The notes beneath the pieces are model-generated. The model was not told the origin of the DNA. It was given only the letters and a program-made list of their open reading frames with translations, and did not search any database. A stretch of DNA of 64,000 nucleotides, taken from the NCBI GenBank assembly GCA_964610155.1, contig CAZSUY010000001.1, positions 62,001 to 126,000 on the forward strand. The letters run 5' to 3'. Below, one piece after another: positions 59,664-64,000 of the stretch; the stretch's first letter is position 1, and each line of letters starts with the position of its first letter. A program made the position numbers and the translations under genes. This DNA is from JAFGBM01 sp964610155 (GTDB lineage: Bacteria; Actinomycetota; Actinomycetes; Actinomycetales; Demequinaceae).

Positions 59664-62549
59664 CTACTTGGCTGGATTGCTGGTGGGCTCTACCTCGGCT
59701 TTGTTCCGATCCTCGATCCGGGCGGCCAGAAGCTGAGCCAGATGAAGACCCGAGACGTCAGCCAGGTCGTCCGCCTGGGTGCGACAGGAGTACCCGTCCG
59801 CAAGGTAGATCGAGCCCTTCGGCGCGTCCTTGAGTGCCGGCAGGAGCGAGTTGTTCGCGACGGCGACCGACGTCTCGTAGTGATCTTCAGTGGTGCCCCA
59901 CATCCCGGCCATGCCGCAGCAGCCGGAGGCCTCCGTGACGGTCGCGCCGGCCTTGTCGAGCAGTTCGCGGTCGGCTTCGAATCCGATGACCGAGTAGTGA
60001 TGACAGTGGGGCTGGACCACCGCGTTGACATCGTCCAGCTTTGGGGGCTTCCAGTCGGGGAGGGGGGCGACGGGGGCACGGCCCGTGAGGATTTCGGCGA
60101 GAGTGAAGGTGCCACTGGCGACGGCCCGTGCGCGGGGATCGTCCGGAAGGAGTTCCACCAGATCGCTGCGAAGGGTTGCCGTGCAGGACGGTTCGACCCC
60201 GACGATCGGAATCCCATTGACGGCGAAGGGGCCTAGGACGGTCAGAAGGTGGCTCAGCCTCTTCCGTGCCCCATCGAGCTGGCCGGTCGAGATCCAGGTG
60301 ATGCCGCAGCACGCCTGACCCTCGGCGACGATGACTTCGAAACCCGCGTCTTCGAGAACCGTGAGGATCGCATGGGGAATCTCGGGGGCCATTCCGTCAC
60401 TGAACGAGTCCGCCCACAGGAGGACCCGGCGCGGGTCAGGGGTGCTGTCGCTGGTGCGTCGGGTACGAGCGGCCGCGCTCCGGCGGAAAGGCTTCGTGGC
60501 GAAGCGGGGCATGTGGCGCCTGGTGTCGAGGCCAGCGAGTCTGACGATGATGCGTTCAATCCGCCTGGGTTTCATGAACTGGTTGACCACCCATGGGGCG
60601 AGGCCGACGACCTTGAGCCACCGGGGGAGCCATCCGAGCGAGTAGTGCATGATCGGCCGGATGCGACCCTTGTACTTGCGGTGGAGGACCTCCGCGCGGT
60701 AGGCGGCCATGTCCACGGCCGACGGGCAGTCCGCCGAGCATGCCTTGCAGCTCAGGCAGAGGTCGAGGGACTCGAGCACCTCGGGTGCTGTAAGACCCCC
60801 GATGAGCGAGCCATTGATGGCGTCCTGGAGCACCCGGGCCCGCCCCCGGGTGGCGTCCTTCTCATCCTTCGTCGCCGCGTAGCTCGGGCACATGAAACCG
60901 TCCCCCTGGGAGATCGAGTCCGCGCGACACTTGCCCACCCCCGTGCATCGGTGCACGGCCTCGGACAGATCGCCGTGGTCGTGAAGGAAGGCGAATCCCG
61001 TGCCCCGCTCGACGACAGGGGCGTACGGTCGGCGAAGGTCGGCGTCCAGAGGCAGGGGATCGACGATCAGGCCGGGATTGAGAAGGTTCGCGGGGTCGAA
61101 GAAGTGTTTGATCTCGGCGAAGGCCTGGATCGCAGTCGGCGAGTACTGCCGGGGTAGGAGTTCACTCCGGGCGCGTCCATCGCCGTGCTCGCCGGTGATC
61201 GTCCCCTCGTGCTTGACGGCAATGTCCGCGGCGGCCTCCACGAAGTCCCGGAAGGCCTTGACGTCATTCCTAAGCGGGAAGTCCAGGCGCATGTGCACGC
61301 ACCCCTCGCCGAAGTGCCCGTACCTCTGCCCCGAGATGCCGTGGCGATCGAAGAGGGCGTCGAGGTCCCTGAGGTAGTTGCCGAGGTTACGGGGAGGGAT
61401 GGCGGCGTCCTCCCAACCCGGCCAGGCCTCGACGTTCTCCTCTGTCCGGCCGGCGAGGCCAGCCCCATCGGCGCGGATGGTCCAGAGCCGGGCGGCCTCC
61501 CTGGCGTCCGGGACGATCCGATACGCCAGCGCCCCCGAGTCCTTGGCGATACCCTTCATGGCCTCTGCGGCCTCCTCGGGCGTGTCGCCCCCGGTCTCGA
61601 CAAAAAGGAAACTGGCAGCCCCGGGAAGCTCGGGGATGGACACGGAGCCTTTGGCGGCCCGGATCCTGTCGATGAGCGTGGCGTCGAAACCCTCGATCGC
61701 CTGGGGCTTGTACGCGAGCATGGAGACGACGGCGTCCGCCGCTGAGGGCATGTCCTCATAGCCGAAGGCCCCCATCAGGACGCACTTGAGGGGCTTGACC
61801 AGGCGGACCTCCGCCTCGACGATGGTCGCCAAGGTCCCTTCACTCCCGGAAAGGAAACGGCCGATATGGCAGCCGTTCTCGGGCAAGAGGTGTTCGAGGG
61901 AGTATCCGGCCACCTGACGCGTGGTCTTGCCAAACTCCCTCCGGATGAGGGCGAGGTGGGCCTTGACCCATTCCTCAAGCCCGGGGACGACTGAGAGGTC
62001 GTCCGCCGCGACAAAGCGATTCCCCTTCCCATCGACTACATCGAGGGAGAGCACGTTGTCCGCCGACTTCCCGTAGACGAGGGCGCGCGGCCCGCAGGCG
62101 TTGTTCGCGATCGTCCCCCCGATGGTTGCTCGGGTGACCGTTGACGGATCGGGTCCGAACCGGAGGCCGTACTTCCCGGCCTCGCGCTGCAACTGGGCGA
62201 GGACGGCACCGGGCTGGAGGCGCGCCGATCGCCGCTCGGGATCGACCGACAAGACCTTGTCCATGTACCGCGAGGTGTCAAGCACGATACCCGGACCGAT
62301 GGCGTTACCCGCGATGGACGTCCCACCACCTCGCATTGCCACCGGCGCCCCCAGTTCCCTGGCGACGCGAAGGGCGGAGACAAGGTCGTCCGCGTCCCGG
62401 GGGAAAGCCACGACCTCGGGGACCACACGGTAGTTCGAGGCGTCCGTCGAGTACTCGGCCCGACGCCTCGTGGAGGCGTCGACCTCACCATCGATGGCTT
62501 CCTTGAGGGACGCGACCCAATCCGCGACGGTTGCCTGGGGGACGGTCAT
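59664..62549 (-). CDS. fused FAD-binding dehydrogenase / Fe-S oxidoreductase
   Basis: A 961-aa protein combining an N-terminal FAD_binding_4 (GlcD/Dld-like) half with a C-terminal GlpC/LutA-like half. FAD motifs: PVAMRGGGTSIAGNAIG and ITGEHGDGRARSELL. Two 4Fe-4S type Cys clusters: CTGVGKCRADS with MCPSY, and CLSCKACSADCPS. Two CCG-domain motifs: GQACCGITW and SGCCGMAGMWG. A probable membrane-associated D-lactate or 2-hydroxyacid dehydrogenase passing electrons to quinone. The substrate is inferred only from family. ATG 62549 is preferred over GTG 62555. Confidence 0.85.
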   Translation of the reverse strand: MTVPQATVADWVASLKEAIDGEVDASTRRRAEYSTDASNYRVVPEVVAFPRDADDLVSALRVARELGAPVAMRGGGTSIAGNAIGPGIVLDTSRYMDKVLSVDPERRSARLQPGAVLAQLQREAGKYGLRFGPDPSTVTRATIGGTIANNACGPRALVYGKSADNVLSLDVVDGKGNRFVAADDLSVVPGLEEWVKAHLALIRREFGKTTRQVAGYSLEHLLPENGCHIGRFLSGSEGTLATIVEAEVRLVKPLKCVLMGAFGYEDMPSAADAVVSMLAYKPQAIEGFDATLIDRIRAAKGSVSIPELPGAASFLFVETGGDTPEEAAEAMKGIAKDSGALAYRIVPDAREAARLWTIRADGAGLAGRTEENVEAWPGWEDAAIPPRNLGNYLRDLDALFDRHGISGQRYGHFGEGCVHMRLDFPLRNDVKAFRDFVEAAADIAVKHEGTITGEHGDGRARSELLPRQYSPTAIQAFAEIKHFFDPANLLNPGLIVDPLPLDADLRRPYAPVVERGTGFAFLHDHGDLSEAVHRCTGVGKCRADSISQGDGFMCPSYAATKDEKDATRGRARVLQDAINGSLIGGLTAPEVLESLDLCLSCKACSADCPSAVDMAAYRAEVLHRKYKGRIRPIMHYSLGWLPRWLKVVGLAPWVVNQFMKPRRIERIIVRLAGLDTRRHMPRFATKPFRRSAAARTRRTSDSTPDPRRVLLWADSFSDGMAPEIPHAILTVLEDAGFEVIVAEGQACCGITWISTGQLDGARKRLSHLLTVLGPFAVNGIPIVGVEPSCTATLRSDLVELLPDDPRARAVASGTFTLAEILTGRAPVAPLPDWKPPKLDDVNAVVQPHCHHYSVIGFEADRELLDKAGATVTEASGCCGMAGMWGTTEDHYETSVAVANNSLLPALKDAPKGSIYLADGYSCRTQADDLADVSGLHLAQLLAARIEDRNKAEVEPTSNPAK

Positions 62550-62724
62550 TCGCACATTCTCGCAGACCCTGGGGAGTCTCTATCCATGACAGAAGGCCTG
62601 GGTCAGTGGAGCCGCCGAGGAAATTCCCATGCGGCACCAACCACGACCCGCGCTGCGACGCACCTGCCGCGGATCAAGGGACGCTCGTATGGAGGACACA
62701 GCGTATACGCTACCGCCGCGCGCG

Positions 62725-63744
62725 CTACTCCCCCGGGTAGGTCAGTCCGATCTGTCGACGGATCTCGTCGAGACTGGCCATCACCTCAAGCGTCATCTCG
62801 GGCGTCATACCCGGGCTCTGCTTCTCGCCCGCGGTAATGCGCCGGGCGACCTCCGCCGCCTCGTACGCGTAGCCATTCGTGACGCCGAGGTAAGGGACCT
62901 CGCGGCTGCCGCTGGCGGTGAAGACCCGGAAGGAGGCCTCGCGGTAGAACGGCCCCGCGATCTCGATGCGGCCCTCGGTTCCCGAGACCGACGCGACGGT
63001 CGGGGTCTGTGACCACAGCGTCGTCTGAAGCGACGCCTGCGTCCTATCCCCGTAGCCGAAGATGATGCTGACCTGGCCGTCGACATCGGTCTGTGTCATC
63101 TGACCGGCGGCGGCGATGAAGCTCGGCACGCCGAGAATGTCGTGGGCGAAGGCAACCGGGTACACGCCGAGGTCGAGCAACGCGCCGCCCGCGAGGGTGG
63201 GCTCCCACCACCGGCTCCCCGGAACGAACGGAAAGACCTGGCCGTGATCAGCCTGCAGGGCGATGATCTCCCCGATCTCGCCGTCTGCGATCACCTTCTT
63301 GAGCGCGACCATGTGCGGTAAGTAGCGCGTCCACATGGCCTCCATGACGAAGACGTTCGCGGCGCGCGCGGCGTCGATCAACGTGCGGGCCTCGGCCACG
63401 TTGCGGCAGATGGGCTTCTCGACCAGGACGTTCTTGCCTGCGGCAATCGCCTCAAGCGCGTTGGCGAGGTGGTAGCTGTGGGGGCTCGCGACGTGGATCA
63501 CGTCGATATCGGGGTCCGCGACGAGCTCCTCAACGGAACTGTACGCCTTGGCGACGGAGTTGCTCTGGGCGAAGGCCTCCGCCTTCTCAAGCGAACGCGA
63601 CGACACGGCGTGAACGGTCGATTCGGTGAAGTCGTTGACCCCGTTGGCGAACTGATCGGCCATCCAGCCGACGCCGATTATGCCCCAACGAATCGAGGGT
63701 GCTGTGGTGGGATGGGGGGCTTCTACGGGCGAGGGTATGGTCAT
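62725..63744 (-). CDS. Gfo/Idh/MocA-family oxidoreductase
   Basis: A 339-aa NAD(P)-dependent dehydrogenase. Rossmann start RWGIIGVGWMADQFANGV, the VASPHSYHL segment, and the catalytic Lys in VLVEKPICRNVAEA; MEAMWTRYLPHM and GGALLDLGVYPVAFAHDI place it near the dihydrodiol/glucose-fructose oxidoreductase branch. The substrate is unknown, most likely a sugar or polyol. The gap to the dehydrogenase gene (62556-62724) shows no gene. Confidence 0.88.
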   Translation of the reverse strand: MTIPSPVEAPHPTTAPSIRWGIIGVGWMADQFANGVNDFTESTVHAVSSRSLEKAEAFAQSNSVAKAYSSVEELVADPDIDVIHVASPHSYHLANALEAIAAGKNVLVEKPICRNVAEARTLIDAARAANVFVMEAMWTRYLPHMVALKKVIADGEIGEIIALQADHGQVFPFVPGSRWWEPTLAGGALLDLGVYPVAFAHDILGVPSFIAAAGQMTQTDVDGQVSIIFGYGDRTQASLQTTLWSQTPTVASVSGTEGRIEIAGPFYREASFRVFTASGSREVPYLGVTNGYAYEAAEVARRITAGEKQSPGMTPEMTLEVMASLDEIRRQIGLTYPGE

Positions 63745-63834
63745 TACATCACCCTAACTCGTTCGGGCGCGGAAGACCTCCGGGAAGGCTTGGAGGGGAA
63801 ACTCGCCGACGACCTTGTCTACCCGAGGCCAAGC

Positions 63835-64000
63835 TCATCCGTCGACCCACGGCTCCAGACGGGACCAGATCGAGTGGAACGATCGCACGGACGTCAACGT
63901 GTCCAGACTCGACGGCGGGTCTTCTCCCTGGGCAACCGCTTCGAGTGCCAGCGGCAGATCCACGTCGAACGCCACCTCGCCCACGAACTCGAGGCCCAGG
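63835..64000 (-). CDS. unidentified protein, C-terminal fragment
   Basis: An open frame enters from the right edge and ends at TGA 63835-63837 (55 codons). It contains LEFVGEVAFDVDLPLALEAV, followed by SFHSIWSRLEPW. The GEVAFD pattern faintly recalls the GEIPYD segment of MinD/Mrp-like ATPases, but the fragment is too short to name. Codon use and direction match the neighbours. Confidence 0.5.
   Translation of the reverse strand, partial: LGLEFVGEVAFDVDLPLALEAVAQGEDPPSSLDTLTSVRSFHSIWSRLEPWVDG

Overview
The window is about 64 kb of gene-dense, high-GC chromosome from a Gram-positive actinobacterium. I did not compute the GC content. The lineage call rests on gene families: Lsr2, CarD, a SenX3-RegX3 type two-component pair, a WXG100 protein, a DtxR-type regulator, and DUF3027, DUF3180 and DUF3263 proteins. 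Gene order in the folate block (ftsH-folE-folP-folB/K-DUF3180) and the pantothenate/NAD block (panC-panD-nadB, nadC, lysS) is also typical of actinobacteria. GTG and TTG starts and 1-4 base start/stop overlaps are frequent. I see no insertion sequence, prophage or CRISPR array. No stretch longer than about 300 bases lacks a gene.

Layout. 1-5.7 kb: galU (cut by the window edge), a 5-formyl-THF cyclo-ligase, an FmdB zinc ribbon, and a very large protein that keeps a DUF4011-type helicase plan but has lost its ATPase and nuclease motifs. 5.9-15.4 kb: tRNA-Arg(CCU), an aldo/keto reductase, an NlpC/P60 hydrolase, a DtxR regulator, UDP-glucose dehydrogenase, manA, serC, a CAP protein, an MFS exporter, and DUF3027 plus a cold-shock-domain protein. 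15.5-19.4 kb: an orphan WXG100 protein, groEL under two CIRCE operators, an LytR_C protein, DUF3263 and ung. 19.4-21.7 kb: a compact SipW/TasA-like secretion operon followed by tRNA-Thr(UGU). 21.8-27.1 kb: two tandem membrane-anchored DsbA-like proteins, a DoxX/MauE membrane protein, a Ser/Thr kinase, and a lone sugar-type ABC ATPase with substitutions in most catalytic motifs. 27.1-31.2 kb: rlmB, cysS, ispF, ispD and carD. 31.2-38.7 kb: the phosphate regulon (pstSCAB, regX3, senX3, phoU) with 11-bp direct repeats resembling PHO boxes, then gpmA. 38.8-47.1 kb: a lactonase, lsr2, lysS, nadC, a CsoR-family regulator on the opposite strand, nadB, panD, panC and a DUF2520 dehydrogenase. 47.1-57.5 kb: paired PH-domain membrane proteins, DUF3180, folate biosynthesis, ftsH, hpt, tilS, dacB and ppa. 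57.5-64 kb: a RipA-like NlpC/P60 hydrolase, a decayed metX pseudogene, a fused FAD/Fe-S dehydrogenase, a Gfo/Idh/MocA oxidoreductase and the tail of an unidentified gene.

Most of the window is housekeeping. GalU, UGD and ManA supply sugar nucleotides or their precursors for envelope polysaccharides. The NlpC/P60, DacB and LytR_C proteins act in the cell wall. DsbA, MauE, SipW and the TasA-like proteins act in export and extracytoplasmic folding. Panthothenate, NAD, folate and isoprenoid steps are each in translationally coupled clusters.

The most unusual items are the SipW-type signal peptidase with two putative substrates, two apparent pseudo-enzymes (helicase-like and ABC ATPase), the PHO-box-like repeats, the CsoR-family gene inside the NAD/pantothenate block, the metX remnant, and a structured leader before the RipA-like gene that may hide its ribosome binding site.
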